From: an uncultured Lachnospiraceae bacterium
GTDB lineage: Bacteria > Bacillota > Clostridia > Lachnospirales > Lachnospiraceae
DNA length: 64,000 nt
Assembly (NCBI GenBank): GCA_910579395.1
Contig: CAJTUC010000002.1
Location: 124,001 to 188,000 of the forward strand
Reading direction: 5' to 3'
Shown here: positions 16,511-27,100 of the stretch, in pieces
How positions within the stretch are numbered: the first letter of the stretch is position 1
How the letters are laid out: each line of letters starts with the position of its first letter
Position numbers and translations under genes: made by a program
Notes under the pieces: model-generated
Databases searched by the model: none
Told to the model about the DNA's origin: nothing
The model's input: the letters and a program-made list of their open reading frames with translations, nothing else

Positions 16511-17701
16511 ATGAGAAAACAGGCGGAAATAAAAGATGATAATATTGTCACAATAATAACGGAGTATGGCAGGCAGAAGCTGTTGGGTTACGCAGAGTCT
16601 TTTCAGGACCTGGCAGAACTTTTTGAAGAAGAAAAAGCAGAGATTTTGCCGGAAGATAAAGACAGACAGGAATATCTCTGGCAGAAAAAACTGTGTGAAA
16701 GCAGAGGACTGCTTGCAGACCATTTAAAGGAAATGGCCAATATTATGTCTAACGTGGCCAAAGAGGCCTATCAGTATCATCCAATAGGAGAGCGGAAATA
16801 CAAACAAGTTGCCCATTGCCTGAAAGATGTGGGAATTCTTCTGAAAAATTTTATGATTTTGGAGAACGAAGACGGACATCTGACCATGAGCCTGATGATG
16901 AAAACACAGATACAGGAAGCGGTCACGCTGGAGGATGTGGCTGATTTGATTTCAGTGGCAATGAATGTCAGGGTTCGGGCATCCGATCATACTCCTTTGT
17001 TTATGACAAAGGAATGGAATGTTTATTATTTTCTGGAAGAGCCGGCTTTTCATATTCTGACCGGATTTGCAAAGGCAACGAAGGAAACGGAGAAAATTTC
17101 GGGAGATAATTATTCTTTTTGTGAAATAGAACAGGGAAGAATGGTCGCAATTCTTTCCGATGGCATGGGTTCCGGTGAAAAGGCCTGTGAGGAATCCGGC
17201 CGGGTCATAGAAATGATGGAGCGTCTTCTGGAAGCAGGATTTCGTAAAGAAGCTGCGGTCCAGATCATTAATGGGGCGCTGGCATCGGGGGAACAGGAAC
17301 AAAATATGTCCACTCTGGATATTTGTGAACTAAACCTTTATACGGGAGCCTGTGAGTTTATGAAAATAGGAGCAGCGTGCACTTATATTAAAAGGGAACA
17401 TCTGGTGGACAGGCTTTCGGCGCGGAATCTTCCGCTTGGTGTTTTCCAGCAGATAGAACCTGAGACGATACACAGGCAGCTTCAGGACGGGGATTACATT
17501 ATTATGCTTTCTGACGGTGTGCTGGATGCGCTGGAACAGGGAATCGGAGAGGAAATCTTTCCGGAACTGCTCGGAAAAATATCTCATACAAATCCGGGAG
17601 AAATTGCGGGGCAGATATTGAATTACTGTCTTCATCAGAGCAAAGGGAAGATACGGGATGACATGACAGTGCTTGTTATCGGCATGTGGCGTTATTGCTG
17701 A
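16511..17701 (+). CDS. spoIIE: SpoIIE-like PP2C phosphatase without membrane domain
   Basis: A 396-residue protein. The C-terminal half is a PP2C/SpoIIE phosphatase with the metal-binding motifs ILSDGMGSGEKA and IIMLSDGVLD and the end KIRDDMTVLVIGMW. SpoIIE dephosphorylates the anti-anti-sigma factor SpoIIAA and so activates sigma-F in the forespore. Classical SpoIIE is about 800 residues with ten N-terminal membrane helices; here they are absent and only about 190 residues of helical regulatory region precede the phosphatase. The conserved neighbourhood (divIC upstream, tilS downstream) supports the assignment. AGGAGG at 16493 is the ribosome-binding site. Confidence 0.82.
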   Translation: MRKQAEIKDDNIVTIITEYGRQKLLGYAESFQDLAELFEEEKAEILPEDKDRQEYLWQKKLCESRGLLADHLKEMANIMSNVAKEAYQYHPIGERKYKQVAHCLKDVGILLKNFMILENEDGHLTMSLMMKTQIQEAVTLEDVADLISVAMNVRVRASDHTPLFMTKEWNVYYFLEEPAFHILTGFAKATKETEKISGDNYSFCEIEQGRMVAILSDGMGSGEKACEESGRVIEMMERLLEAGFRKEAAVQIINGALASGEQEQNMSTLDICELNLYTGACEFMKIGAACTYIKREHLVDRLSARNLPLGVFQQIEPETIHRQLQDGDYIIMLSDGVLDALEQGIGEEIFPELLGKISHTNPGEIAGQILNYCLHQSKGKIRDDMTVLVIGMWRYC

Positions 17702-17708
17702 GAAAGGG

Positions 17709-19169
17709 ATGCAGATTCGGTTGAAAAAAACAAAAGATATTTATGGAGAAGTAAAGGCGCATATTGAAAAATATCGGATGATTTCCGAGGGGGATATGGT
17801 TTTGGCCGGTGTTTCCGGCGGAGCGGACTCTGTCTGTATGCTTTCTATACTGCAGAAACTGAGAAAGGAAGTTCCGTTTCGGCTGATGGTAGTGCATGTT
17901 CATCACGGCGTCCGGGAAGATGCGCAGAAGGATGCCGATTATGTAGAAGAGCTATGCCGGAAATGGGAGATTCCCTTTATTTTGAAAATTGTGGATATGG
18001 CAGGATACGCGAAGGAAAATGGTCTTTCGCCGGAAGAAGCGGGAAGAGTGTTGCGTTATCGGGCATTTGAAGAGGCGCTGCCGGAAGAAGAAGTCTGTAA
18101 AATAGCAGTTGCTCACAATCAAAATGACAGAGCAGAGACGATGTTGTTTCATTTGTTTCGTGGAAGCGGGCTGAGGGGGCTTGGCAGTATTCGTCCGGTA
18201 CGGGAAAAGATCATTCGTCCTCTCCTGTGTCTCAGCCGGGAGGAAATAGAGTCATATCTGGTTGAAAAGAAAATTGCTTTCTGCACGGATAGTACGAACG
18301 GAGAGGACTTTTATACAAGAAATAAGATCAGGCATCATATTTTATCTTATGCGGAAGAGCATATCTGCTCCAATACTGCGGCACATATCGGGGATGCTGC
18401 GGAAATTCTCACAGAAACAGAGGATTTTATCAGAAAGCAGGCGGTACTTGCCTATGACAGATGTATGCTTTTCAGGGAAGAGAACAATATGGCTCTGGAC
18501 CTTGTGGCTTTTCGGGAAGAAGACCCCTTTTTGCAGAAAAGGATTTTGTTACGGTACATGGAACAGCTGACGCCATACAGGAAAGATATTACGAAAGAAC
18601 ATATCGAAGCGCTGATGCAGCTGACGCAGAAGGATGGCAGCAGAGAGATTTTTCTTCCTTATGGCCTGCGGGCTTATAAAGAGTATGACAGGCTTCTGTT
18701 AACGAGAACAGAAAAAAAGAAAACGGGAAGCATGAAAAAAGAATTTCGAGAGGAGGAATATTTGCCGGTCGCCGTAACGGTTCCGGGAGAAATAACGGTT
18801 CCGGGTCTTGGAAAGGTATTGCTTCAATATGTGTCGAGAGAGGAATTTTTTTACAAAAAAGAACAAAATATTCCGAAAAAGACATATACGAAATGGTTTG
18901 ATTATGATAAAATAACTACGGTTTTAGTGTTCAGAACGCGGAAAACAGGGGATTATCTGACAATAGACAGTGCTCTGAGGAAGAAAACCGTAAAGGAATA
19001 TATGATCAATGAGAAAATTCCCAGAATGCAGCGAGAGCACATTTATTTACTGGCGGATGGTCCGCATATACTGTGGATACCGGGATACCGCATCAGCCAG
19101 TATTATAAGGTGAATGAAAATACAAAACGTATCTTACAGGTACAGTTGAAGGAGGAAAGCGATGGCTGA
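17709..19169 (+). CDS. tilS: tRNA(Ile)-lysidine synthase
   Basis: TilS attaches lysine to C34 of the tRNA-Ile that reads AUA, changing both charging and decoding. The protein (486 residues from ATG 17709) has the PP-loop ATP-binding motif VSGGADSVCML near residues 37-47, the HVHHGVR and HNQNDRAET segments, and the C-terminal TilS domains (FRTRKTGDYLTI). The start is uncertain: TTG 17721 is better spaced from the AAAGGG at 17703-17708. The stop overlaps the start of hpt by 8 bases, implying translational coupling. Confidence 0.93.
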   Translation: MQIRLKKTKDIYGEVKAHIEKYRMISEGDMVLAGVSGGADSVCMLSILQKLRKEVPFRLMVVHVHHGVREDAQKDADYVEELCRKWEIPFILKIVDMAGYAKENGLSPEEAGRVLRYRAFEEALPEEEVCKIAVAHNQNDRAETMLFHLFRGSGLRGLGSIRPVREKIIRPLLCLSREEIESYLVEKKIAFCTDSTNGEDFYTRNKIRHHILSYAEEHICSNTAAHIGDAAEILTETEDFIRKQAVLAYDRCMLFREENNMALDLVAFREEDPFLQKRILLRYMEQLTPYRKDITKEHIEALMQLTQKDGSREIFLPYGLRAYKEYDRLLLTRTEKKKTGSMKKEFREEEYLPVAVTVPGEITVPGLGKVLLQYVSREEFFYKKEQNIPKKTYTKWFDYDKITTVLVFRTRKTGDYLTIDSALRKKTVKEYMINEKIPRMQREHIYLLADGPHILWIPGYRISQYYKVNENTKRILQVQLKEESDG

Positions 19170-19686
19170 ACGGGTCGAAGTTTTATTATCTGAAGAGGAA
19201 GTCAATGCCAGAATTCGGCAGATAGGAGAGCAGATCAGCAGAGATTATGAGGGAAAAGAGCTCCATTTGGTCTGCATTTTGAAAGGAGCAAGTTTTTTCA
19301 CATGTGAACTGGCCAAAAGGATTACCGTTCCTGTGTCATTGGATTTTATGTCGGTTTCCAGTTACGGAGCATCATCGGAGTCCAGCGGTGTCGTAAAAAT
19401 TGTAAAGGATTTGGATGAACCGCTTGAAGGAAAGCATGTTCTGGTCGTGGAAGATATCGTGGATACCGGTCGAACATTGGATTATCTGCTCTCACTGATG
19501 AGAAGCAGAGGAGCGGAAGATGTGAAGCTTTGTGCGCTGTTGGATAAACCGGACAGGCGGGTGGTCGATGTAAAGGCGGATTATACCGGATTTCAGATTC
19601 CGGATGAATTTGTTGTAGGGTATGGTCTGGATTATGCTCAGCGTTACAGAAATCTACCATATATCGGCGTTGTAAAATTTGATTAA
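19162..19686 (+). CDS. hpt: Hypoxanthine phosphoribosyltransferase
   Basis: A 174-residue purine-salvage enzyme that joins hypoxanthine or guanine to PRPP. The PRPP-binding motif VLVVEDIVDTGRTL is at about residues 93-106. Start ATG 19162 has a strong AAGGAGG. It lies between tilS and ftsH as in Bacillus, where the three are co-transcribed. Confidence 0.95.
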   Translation: MAERVEVLLSEEEVNARIRQIGEQISRDYEGKELHLVCILKGASFFTCELAKRITVPVSLDFMSVSSYGASSESSGVVKIVKDLDEPLEGKHVLVVEDIVDTGRTLDYLLSLMRSRGAEDVKLCALLDKPDRRVVDVKADYTGFQIPDEFVVGYGLDYAQRYRNLPYIGVVKFD

Positions 19687-19716
19687 AAGCGGTTTTATTA
19701 AGAAAAGAGGTTTGTT

Positions 19717-21555
19717 TTGAATAAGAATAGCAGAAATTTTTATTTATATTTTGTGATCATTATTGGACTTCTTCTTTTTACCGTTTGGATTGGAACGTTG
19801 AGAGTACAGGGCAGCGGTTATACAAAAGGAGAATTCGAGGCGCAGTTAAAAAACGGCGAAGTGGCGATGGTCAATATCTGCCCGAATAAAGAAACGCCGA
19901 CAGGTTCTCTGGAAATCACGTTAAAGAACGGAGAAGAAAAAATTTTATATGTGACGGATACAATGGAAGCAGAGAGTCTGGTCAGAGGATACGGACTGGA
20001 TCCGACCGTAGAGAATGTGCCGGAGGAAAGCTGGTTCTTAAACAGTGTATTCCCTGTCCTGCTCGTAACGATTGTCTGTGTTTTCTTTTTTGTGATGATG
20101 AATTCCCAGAATGCAGCAGGCAGCGGCGGCGGAAAGATGATGAACTTCGGCAAGAGCCGCGCAAAGCTTTCGATTGGGGATAATAAGATCACCTTAAATG
20201 AGGTTGCCGGATTAAAAGAAGAAAAAGAAGAACTGGAAGAAATCGTAGAATTCTTAAAGGAACCCGGTAAGTTTACCAAGGTGGGCGCCAGAATTCCGAA
20301 GGGCGTTCTGCTGGAGGGTGCGCCGGGTACCGGTAAGACGCTGCTTGCCAAAGCGATTGCCGGAGAAGCAAACGTGCCGTTTTTCAGCATTTCCGGTTCT
20401 GATTTCGTAGAGATGTTTGTCGGTGTGGGCGCATCCCGTGTCCGGGATATGTTCGCAGAGGCGAAGAGGCATGCACCCTGTATTATTTTCATCGATGAGA
20501 TTGACGCGGTGGCAAGGCGGCGTGGTACCGGTATGGGCGGCGGCCACGATGAAAGAGAGCAGACACTGAACCAGTTATTGGTAGAGATGGACGGTTTCGG
20601 CATCAATGAAGGAATTATCGTCATGGCGGCGACGAACCGCGTTGATATTCTGGACCCTGCCATTTTGAGACCGGGCCGTTTTGACAGAAAGATCAGTGTT
20701 GCCAGACCGGATGTAGGCGGCAGGCAGGATATTTTGAATGTCCATGCCAAGAATAAACCGCTTGCAGATGATGTTGACCTGGAACAGATTGCGCAGACGA
20801 CGGCCGGGTTTACAGGCGCGGATTTGGAAAATCTTCTGAATGAAGCGGCAATCAACGCGGCGATGGATAAAAGGGTCTTCATAAAGCAGGAAGATATCAA
20901 AAAGGCATTTATTAAAGTCGGTATCGGTTCGGAGAAGAAAAGCCGCGTCATATCCGATAAGGAAAAGAAGATTACGGCTTATCACGAGGCAGGCCATGCG
21001 ATTTTGTTCCACGTGCTTCCAAATGTCGGTCCTGTATACACGGTATCCATCATTCCGACCGGACTTGGGGCGGCGGGATATACGATGCCGCTCCCTGAAA
21101 AGGATGAGATGTTTACGACAAAGAGTGAGATGAAAGAGGATATCATGGTATCTCTCGGCGGGCGTATTGCTGAGGAAATCATTTTTGACGATATTACAAC
21201 AGGGGCATACAGCGATATTAAGAAAGCGACCCAGAGGGCCCGCAGTATGGTAACGCGGTATGGTATGTCCGAAAACATTGGCATTATTAATTATGATAAT
21301 GATGACGACGAGGTCTTTATCGGAAGAGATTTAGCCCATGCCAAGAGCCATAGCGAAAGCATTTCCGGCGAAATCGACAGGGAAGTAAAGACGATTATCG
21401 ATGAATGTTATCGGAAGGCAAAGGAAATTATTCTGGAGCATGAGAAAGTGCTGCATTCCTGTGCTGAACTGCTTTTGAAAAAAGAAAAGATTGGCAGAGC
21501 AGAGTTTGAAGCGTTGTTCGACCGGGATTATTCACAACTGGATTGTACAATTTAG
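19717..21555 (+). CDS. ftsH: ATP-dependent zinc metalloprotease FtsH
   Basis: A 612-residue membrane-anchored AAA+ protease that degrades damaged membrane proteins and short-lived regulators. Two N-terminal membrane helices (about residues 9-27 and 108-127) flank an extracytoplasmic loop. The AAA module has Walker A GAPGTGKT at about 201-208, Walker B IIFIDEID and the second region of homology (NRVDILDPAILRPGRFDR). The zinc site HEAGH is at about residues 422-426. The start codon is TTG at 19717 with AAGAGG at 7 bases. No Gln/Gly-rich C-terminal extension is present. Confidence 0.96.
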   Translation: MNKNSRNFYLYFVIIIGLLLFTVWIGTLRVQGSGYTKGEFEAQLKNGEVAMVNICPNKETPTGSLEITLKNGEEKILYVTDTMEAESLVRGYGLDPTVENVPEESWFLNSVFPVLLVTIVCVFFFVMMNSQNAAGSGGGKMMNFGKSRAKLSIGDNKITLNEVAGLKEEKEELEEIVEFLKEPGKFTKVGARIPKGVLLEGAPGTGKTLLAKAIAGEANVPFFSISGSDFVEMFVGVGASRVRDMFAEAKRHAPCIIFIDEIDAVARRRGTGMGGGHDEREQTLNQLLVEMDGFGINEGIIVMAATNRVDILDPAILRPGRFDRKISVARPDVGGRQDILNVHAKNKPLADDVDLEQIAQTTAGFTGADLENLLNEAAINAAMDKRVFIKQEDIKKAFIKVGIGSEKKSRVISDKEKKITAYHEAGHAILFHVLPNVGPVYTVSIIPTGLGAAGYTMPLPEKDEMFTTKSEMKEDIMVSLGGRIAEEIIFDDITTGAYSDIKKATQRARSMVTRYGMSENIGIINYDNDDDEVFIGRDLAHAKSHSESISGEIDREVKTIIDECYRKAKEIILEHEKVLHSCAELLLKKEKIGRAEFEALFDRDYSQLDCTI

Positions 21556-21600
21556 ACAAAAAACATTAATGAAAATTGTAATATTTGTGAATCCTATGGG

Positions 21601-21629
21601 TTGTAGATTTTCTAAGGCTATGCTATTAT
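21601..21629 (+). promoter_or_regulatory. Promoter upstream of the GH13 gene
   Basis: TTGTAG at 21601-21606, a 17-bp spacer and TATTAT at 21624-21629. The predicted transcript has a leader of about 140 bases that contains the hairpin-T-run at 21696-21728. Confidence 0.6.
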
Positions 21630-21695
21630 ACACTTGTAACCCCCAATACATTATATAGTTTTTTGCTATACCCCATAAGAAGAAATACCTTCTCT

Positions 21696-21728
21696 AAAAA
21701 GGACAGCGATTCCAAAGCTGTCTTTTTT
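21696..21728 (+). terminator. Terminator or attenuator in the GH13 leader
   Basis: AAAAAGGACAGC pairs with GCTGTCTTTTTT around a short loop. It lies after the promoter at 21601 and before the GH13 start at 21779, so it either ends an ftsH read-through transcript or attenuates the GH13 mRNA. Confidence 0.7.
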
Positions 21729-21778
21729 ACTTTATAGCTGCAGGCAGCAATAATTTTGAACAATGGAGGCTTACTTAT

Positions 21779-23917
21779 ATGGACTTTAACCGATTTGTAA
21801 AGGCAGAACAGAGTTATCAGTACATTTCATCGATGCGCCCTGTTTTTAACAGAAAAGCTTTGTTCACTGATACAACGGGAAATTATATTTCTCCGGCAGA
21901 GCCCAGCGCTTATGGAGAAGTAACGATTCGGTTCCGTTCTGCTAAGAATAATATTGACAGAGTTTTTTTTGTAAATAAAAATGGGAAACATTTAATGTTA
22001 AAGTCCGAATCGGATGAATATTTTGATTATTATGAACATACGGAACAGCTGGAAAATGAAAAGCTGATCTACTATTTTGAAATTTTTGCAGGCGCGATTT
22101 CCTGTATCTTTGATACAAGAGGCGTTGTCATGGATAATAATGAGTATTACCATTTTCAGATTATTCCGGGATTTAAAACGCCTGACTGGGCAAAAGGCGC
22201 AGTTTTTTATCAGATCTATGTGGACCGCTTCTATAACGGAGACCCTTCGAATGATGTTCTGACAAATGAGTACCGCTATATTAATGATGGAACCGTAAAA
22301 GTTGATGATTGGAATAAATATCCTGCGCAGATGGGAGTTCGGGAATTTTACGGCGGTGACTTACAGGGTGTTCTGGATAAAATGGATTATTTGCAGGATT
22401 TGGGTATTGATGCAATTTATTTTAATCCGCTCTTTGTTTCTCCCTCAAATCATAAGTATGATATACAGGATTATGATAATATCGACCCGCATTTCGGGAA
22501 AATCGTCAATGATACCGGAGATGTATTACAGCCGGGGCAGCATGAGAACCGGTTAGCGACAAAATACATCAACCGGATTACCAATCGGGAAAATCTGGAA
22601 GCAAGTAATGCACTTTTTGCGGAAGTAGTCAAAGAGGCACACAGACGGGGCATTAAGGTAATTCTGGACGGCGTTTTTAATCATTGCGGCTCTTTCAATA
22701 AATGGATGGACAGAGAAAAAATTTACGAGAATGCGGATGGTTACGAAAAGGGGGCTTATATTGCAAAAGACAGCCCGTATCATGATTATTTTCAGTTCTT
22801 TGATGATTATAAATGGCCATACAACGAGGTTTATGACGGTTGGTGGGGACATAATACGCTTCCGAAATTAAATTATGAAAACTCCAGGGAGTTGTTTAAT
22901 TATATGCTTTATATTGCCGGAAAATGGGTATCGCCGCCATACAATGCGGATGGCTGGAGGCTGGATGTAGCAGCCGACTTAGGACATAGCCCGGAATTTA
23001 ATCATATTTTCTGGAAAGAATTTCGAAAGGCGGTCAAGACGGCTAATCCCGATGCGATCATTTTGGCGGAGCACTATGGAAGCCCGAAGGACTGGCTGCA
23101 GGGCGGAGAATGGGATACCGTCATGAATTACGATGCTTTTATGGAGCCTGTCACCTGGTTTTTGACCGGTATGCAGAAGCACAGTGATGACCATCGTATA
23201 GATTTATATGGAAATGCGGAATGCTTTTGGAATGCAATGAAACATCATTGTGCGTGTTTTCCGATGCAGTCTCTGCAGACGGCGATGAATGAATTATCCA
23301 ATCACGACCATTCCCGGTTTTTGACAAGAACGAACAGGCGTGTTGGAAGAACCAATACCTTAGGGCCGGAAGCGGCAAATGAAGGCATAAATAAGGCAGT
23401 TTTTCGGGAAGCGGTAGTCATTCAGATGACATGGATCGGCGCGCCGACGATTTATTATGGAGATGAAGCGGGTGTCTGCGGTTTTACGGACCCTGACAAC
23501 AGAAGGACATATCCATGGGGACATGAAGATAAAGAGTTAATTGAGTTCCATAAAGAAATCATCAAAATTCATAAACAGAATCAGGAGTTTTTGACGGGTT
23601 CGCTGAAATATATTGTGGAAGATTATAATGTAATCGGCTATGGACGTTTTACGAAAGAAGCGCAGTCCGTCATTCTGATCAATAATAATGATTATGAGAT
23701 TACGCGCTCTATATCCGTATGGCATCTCGGTATGCCGAAAGAATGTATGCTGCGGCAGCTGCTTCTTACAACGGGTGAAGGTTTTACGACGGCATCGAAA
23801 GAATATCCTGTTATAGCGGGAAAAGTAAATATTACGCTGCCGCCGACTTCTGCGATTATCTTACAGCATATTTTTGACAGACCGGAAAAGAAAAATTTCT
23901 TGCAATTTGAACGATGA
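21779..23917 (+). CDS. GH13 alpha-glycosidase, neopullulanase/cyclomaltodextrinase-like
   Basis: A 712-residue cytoplasmic enzyme acting on alpha-glucans such as maltodextrins, pullulan pieces or cyclodextrins. An N-terminal CBM34-like beta-sandwich covers residues 1-130, then a TIM barrel (FYQIYVDRFYNGDP). The catalytic nucleophile is Asp396 in ADGWRLDVAAD, the acid/base Glu431 in ILAEHYG, and the transition-state Asp510 in SNHDHSRF. A C-terminal beta domain ends it. The N-terminal domain and lack of a signal peptide fit the intracellular neopullulanase group. It ends 26 bases before tRNA-Tyr, whose promoter overlaps its last codons. Confidence 0.9.
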   Translation: MDFNRFVKAEQSYQYISSMRPVFNRKALFTDTTGNYISPAEPSAYGEVTIRFRSAKNNIDRVFFVNKNGKHLMLKSESDEYFDYYEHTEQLENEKLIYYFEIFAGAISCIFDTRGVVMDNNEYYHFQIIPGFKTPDWAKGAVFYQIYVDRFYNGDPSNDVLTNEYRYINDGTVKVDDWNKYPAQMGVREFYGGDLQGVLDKMDYLQDLGIDAIYFNPLFVSPSNHKYDIQDYDNIDPHFGKIVNDTGDVLQPGQHENRLATKYINRITNRENLEASNALFAEVVKEAHRRGIKVILDGVFNHCGSFNKWMDREKIYENADGYEKGAYIAKDSPYHDYFQFFDDYKWPYNEVYDGWWGHNTLPKLNYENSRELFNYMLYIAGKWVSPPYNADGWRLDVAADLGHSPEFNHIFWKEFRKAVKTANPDAIILAEHYGSPKDWLQGGEWDTVMNYDAFMEPVTWFLTGMQKHSDDHRIDLYGNAECFWNAMKHHCACFPMQSLQTAMNELSNHDHSRFLTRTNRRVGRTNTLGPEAANEGINKAVFREAVVIQMTWIGAPTIYYGDEAGVCGFTDPDNRRTYPWGHEDKELIEFHKEIIKIHKQNQEFLTGSLKYIVEDYNVIGYGRFTKEAQSVILINNNDYEITRSISVWHLGMPKECMLRQLLLTTGEGFTTASKEYPVIAGKVNITLPPTSAIILQHIFDRPEKKNFLQFER

Positions 23918-23928
23918 TATGATATAAA
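23900..23928 (+). promoter_or_regulatory. Promoter of tRNA-Tyr
   Basis: TTGCAA at 23900-23905, a 17-bp spacer and TATAAA at 23923-23928. The -35 lies inside the end of the GH13 coding sequence. Confidence 0.7.
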
Positions 23929-23942
23929 TGATAGTTGTAAAT

Positions 23943-24024
23943 GGATGGATTCCCGAGTGGCCAAAGGGGACAGACTGTAAATCTGCTGCAAATTGCTTCG
24001 GTGGTTCGAATCCACCTCCATCCA
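23943..24024 (+). tRNA. tRNA-Tyr (GTA anticodon)
   Basis: Class II tRNA with a long variable arm. Acceptor GGATGGA pairs with TCCATCC, discriminator A24024, anticodon arm CAGA-CTGTAAA-TCTG giving GTA, T arm GGTGG-TTCGAAT-CCACC. No CCA is encoded. Confidence 0.95.
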
Positions 24025-24068
24025 TTCAAGATTTATTTCGCAGAGAATTTGACTGCGATTAAGAAAGT

Positions 24069-24099
24069 ACCTGAAATGTAAATACATTTCAGGTTTTTT
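24069..24099 (+). terminator. Terminator after tRNA-Tyr
   Basis: Perfect 10-bp stem ACCTGAAATG/CATTTCAGGT followed by TTTTTT. Confidence 0.9.
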
Positions 24100-24110
24100 G
24101 AACAGCATAA

Positions 24111-24126
24111 CCGACCGACTGGTCGG
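24111..24126. promoter_or_regulatory. TetR-type operator before the RND gene
   Basis: Inverted repeat CCGACC-GACT-GGTCGG, about 24 bp before the RND start codon. GC-rich palindromes of this form are typical of TetR/AcrR regulators, and a TetR-family gene follows the exporter, so this is the likely site of autoregulated repression. Confidence 0.65.
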
Positions 24127-24149
24127 GCGGAAAAGGAGCATACATATCA

Positions 24150-27100
24150 ATGTTAGGAAAATTCAGTGTAAAAAAACCCTATACTGTTTTGGTAGCGGTT
24201 ATTCTGGCGATTGTCCTTGGCGTTGTTTCTTTTACGAGGATGTCCACGGATTTGTTACCGAGTATCAGCCTGCCGTATGTTATAGTTATGACAACGTATC
24301 CCGGAGCAAGCCCGGAGACGGTGGAAATGGTAGTAACGCAGCCCGTAGAGGCATCTATGGCGACGGTCAGCAACATAGAAGGAATCAGTTCGGTCTCCAG
24401 TGAAAATTACTCGATGGTTATTCTGGAATTTGCCCAGTCGGCGGATATGAATGCAGTTTCTCTGGAAATTCGGGAAACTCTGGATCAAATTAAAAGCTAT
24501 TGGGATGATTCTGTCGGAAGCCCTATTATTATGAAACTGAATCCGGACATGCTGCCCATTATGATTGCGGCAGTCGGTAATACGAGTATGACTGACGCGG
24601 AAGTCAGTGAAATGACGCAGAATGTTGTTCTTCCGGAATTGGAAAGCATTGAGGGTGTGGCGTCGGCCAATGCGACCGGTCTGTTCGAGGAAAGCGTAAA
24701 TGTGATCATTCGTCAGGAAAAAATTGATGCTATTAACGAGCAGGTCTTTTCTTCTATTGATGAAGAAATGAAAGAAGCGGAGCAGGAGCTGGCCGATGGC
24801 AAACAGGAGATTTATGACGGTCAGGCGGAATTGGCCGATGCGAGAACGGAGTTGGAGGATAGTAAACAGGAGATTGCGGACAGCCAGCAGGAACTCGATG
24901 ACAGTCGTGTGGAATTGGAAGAGAATAAACAGAAGCTTGAGGATGGAAAGGCTGAGATAGCCGAAAATAAAACGAAGCTTGAGGATGGAAAGAGCGAACT
25001 TGACAATCAGAAGAGCGAAATGACGAAAAAGCTGGCGGAAGCGGAGACGGAAATTCTGACGGCGAAAGCGGATTTGGAGGCGGCCAAAACGCATCTGACG
25101 CTGGAGATTGCATCAGCTCAGGCAGCGAAGGAAGCGGCGCAGGCCGGCATAACACAGATTGATGATGCTGTAGCACAGTATGACAGTGCGGTTGCCACGA
25201 TTAATATGATAGACAGTCTGTCGTTGGATGTTAACAATTCTCTTACAGAAGAGCAGAAATTGATTATTTCTCAGCTGCTTCCGGTAGATATGAGCAGTAT
25301 GGGTGATATGGAGATCATAGCAAGTGTAATGGCTATGAAAGAATCGCTGAGCGGCGCTATTGAAGCGATGGGCGGAGCGGCCGGTATAGAAGCGATGAAA
25401 GCACAGAGAGAAGAACTTGTCGGAACGGTCACAATGCAGGAGACAATGATCGCGGCGTTGGAGGAACAGCTTCCTACGATTGAAGACAATATCGATAAAC
25501 TGGACAACGCTCTTGTTGAACTATACCAGGGGAATCTGACAGCAGCTATTGAGTTTGCCAATGCCCAGACAGTCATCAGCATCGGTGAACTTCAGATTAC
25601 TACGGCAGAAACGCAGTTAGAAGCGAGTGAAAAACAGCTGGAGGCGGGCGAAGAACAGATTGAAGCCGGTCAGGAACAGCTTGATGCCGCATTGGAGCAG
25701 TTAAAAGATGGCGAGGAGCAGCTAAATGAGACCGCCGAACAGCTTACCGATGCGTTACAGCAGATATTGGACGGGGAAGAAGACCTGGAGGAGGCACGGG
25801 AAAATGCGTATGACCAGGCTGATATGAACGGCATTCTTACCGTCGATACGGTGAAATCCCTATTGGCGGCACAGAATTTTTCCATGCCGGCGGGCTATGT
25901 TACGGAAGAAGGAATTGATTACCTTGTCAGGGTAGGCGATAAACCGGAAGATATTGAGGCTTTGAAAAAAATGCCGCTTATCAATACCGAAATGGACGGT
26001 GTTGATATTATTACGCTCGGCGATGTGGCGGATGTGTTTATGACGGATAATTCCGGCGATATTTATGCAAATGTGAACGGCGCGCCCGGCATAATGGTCA
26101 CAATCCAGAAGCAGACCGGTTATTCCACGGGCGATGTTTCCGACAGGATTCTGGACAAGTTTGAGCAGTTAAAGGCAGAAAATGAGGATTTGATTCTGAT
26201 CACGCTGATGGACCAGGGAATTTATATTGATTTTATCATGGATTCCATTATCAATAATGTATTGTTCGGCGCGGTCCTTGCGGTCCTGATTTTGATCTTA
26301 TTTTTGAAAGACTGGCGTCCGACGACAGTTGTTGCGTGTTCGATTCCGATCAGTCTGATCACGGCAGTCGTATGTATGTATTTCAGCGGAATAACACTGA
26401 ACGTTATATCTTTGTCAGGGTTGGCGCTCGGTGTCGGTATGCTGGTAGATAACTCCATTGTTGTCATTGAAAATATTTACAGGATGCGAAGTGAAGGATA
26501 TTCGGCGAAGGAGGCAGCCGTGAAAGGTGCGGGAGAGGTAGCAGGAGCCATTATTGCATCTACCCTTACAACGGTATGCGTCTTTCTTCCGATTGTTTTT
26601 ACGGAAGGCATCACGAGACAGTTATTTGTCGATATGGGCCTTACGATTGCTTATTCTTTGTTCGCGAGTCTGTTGATAGCCATGACGGTAGTTCCCGCTA
26701 TGGCAGCAGGAATGCTTTCCAGAGCCAGAGAGCAGAAGGAAGGAAAATTTTTTGGCGGACTGATGAAGTTCTATGAAAAAATATTGAGATTGTCGCTGCG
26801 GTTCAAGCCAATCGTGCTGCTGCTAGTGATCGTTCTTTTAATTGTCAGCATGAAAGCATCTTTTGCAAAGGGAACGGCCTTTATGCCGGATATGGACAGT
26901 ACACAGATCAGCATGACATTGACGCTGCCGAAAGATACGCCGCTTGCCGAGACAGCGGAGGTAACGGACCGGGTAGTGGAAAAACTGATGGAAATGGACG
27001 AAGTTGTGGATGTTGGTGCGATGGCAAGCACTTCCAACATGGGCATGCTGACGGGCGGCGGAAATTCCTCTACGAACGTTACTTCACTTTATATATCTCT

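Noticed and set aside
19818..20951. A 377-codon minus-strand open frame opposite ftsH
   Set aside because: It is the shadow of a highly conserved gene with biased codons. Its translation is Ser/Pro/Ile-rich with no domain, and no ribosome-binding site supports it.
24255..25094. A 279-codon minus-strand frame opposite the RND coiled-coil region
   Set aside because: Its repetitive Arg/Phe-rich text mirrors the heptad repeats of the real gene. There is no start signal and no recognisable domain.
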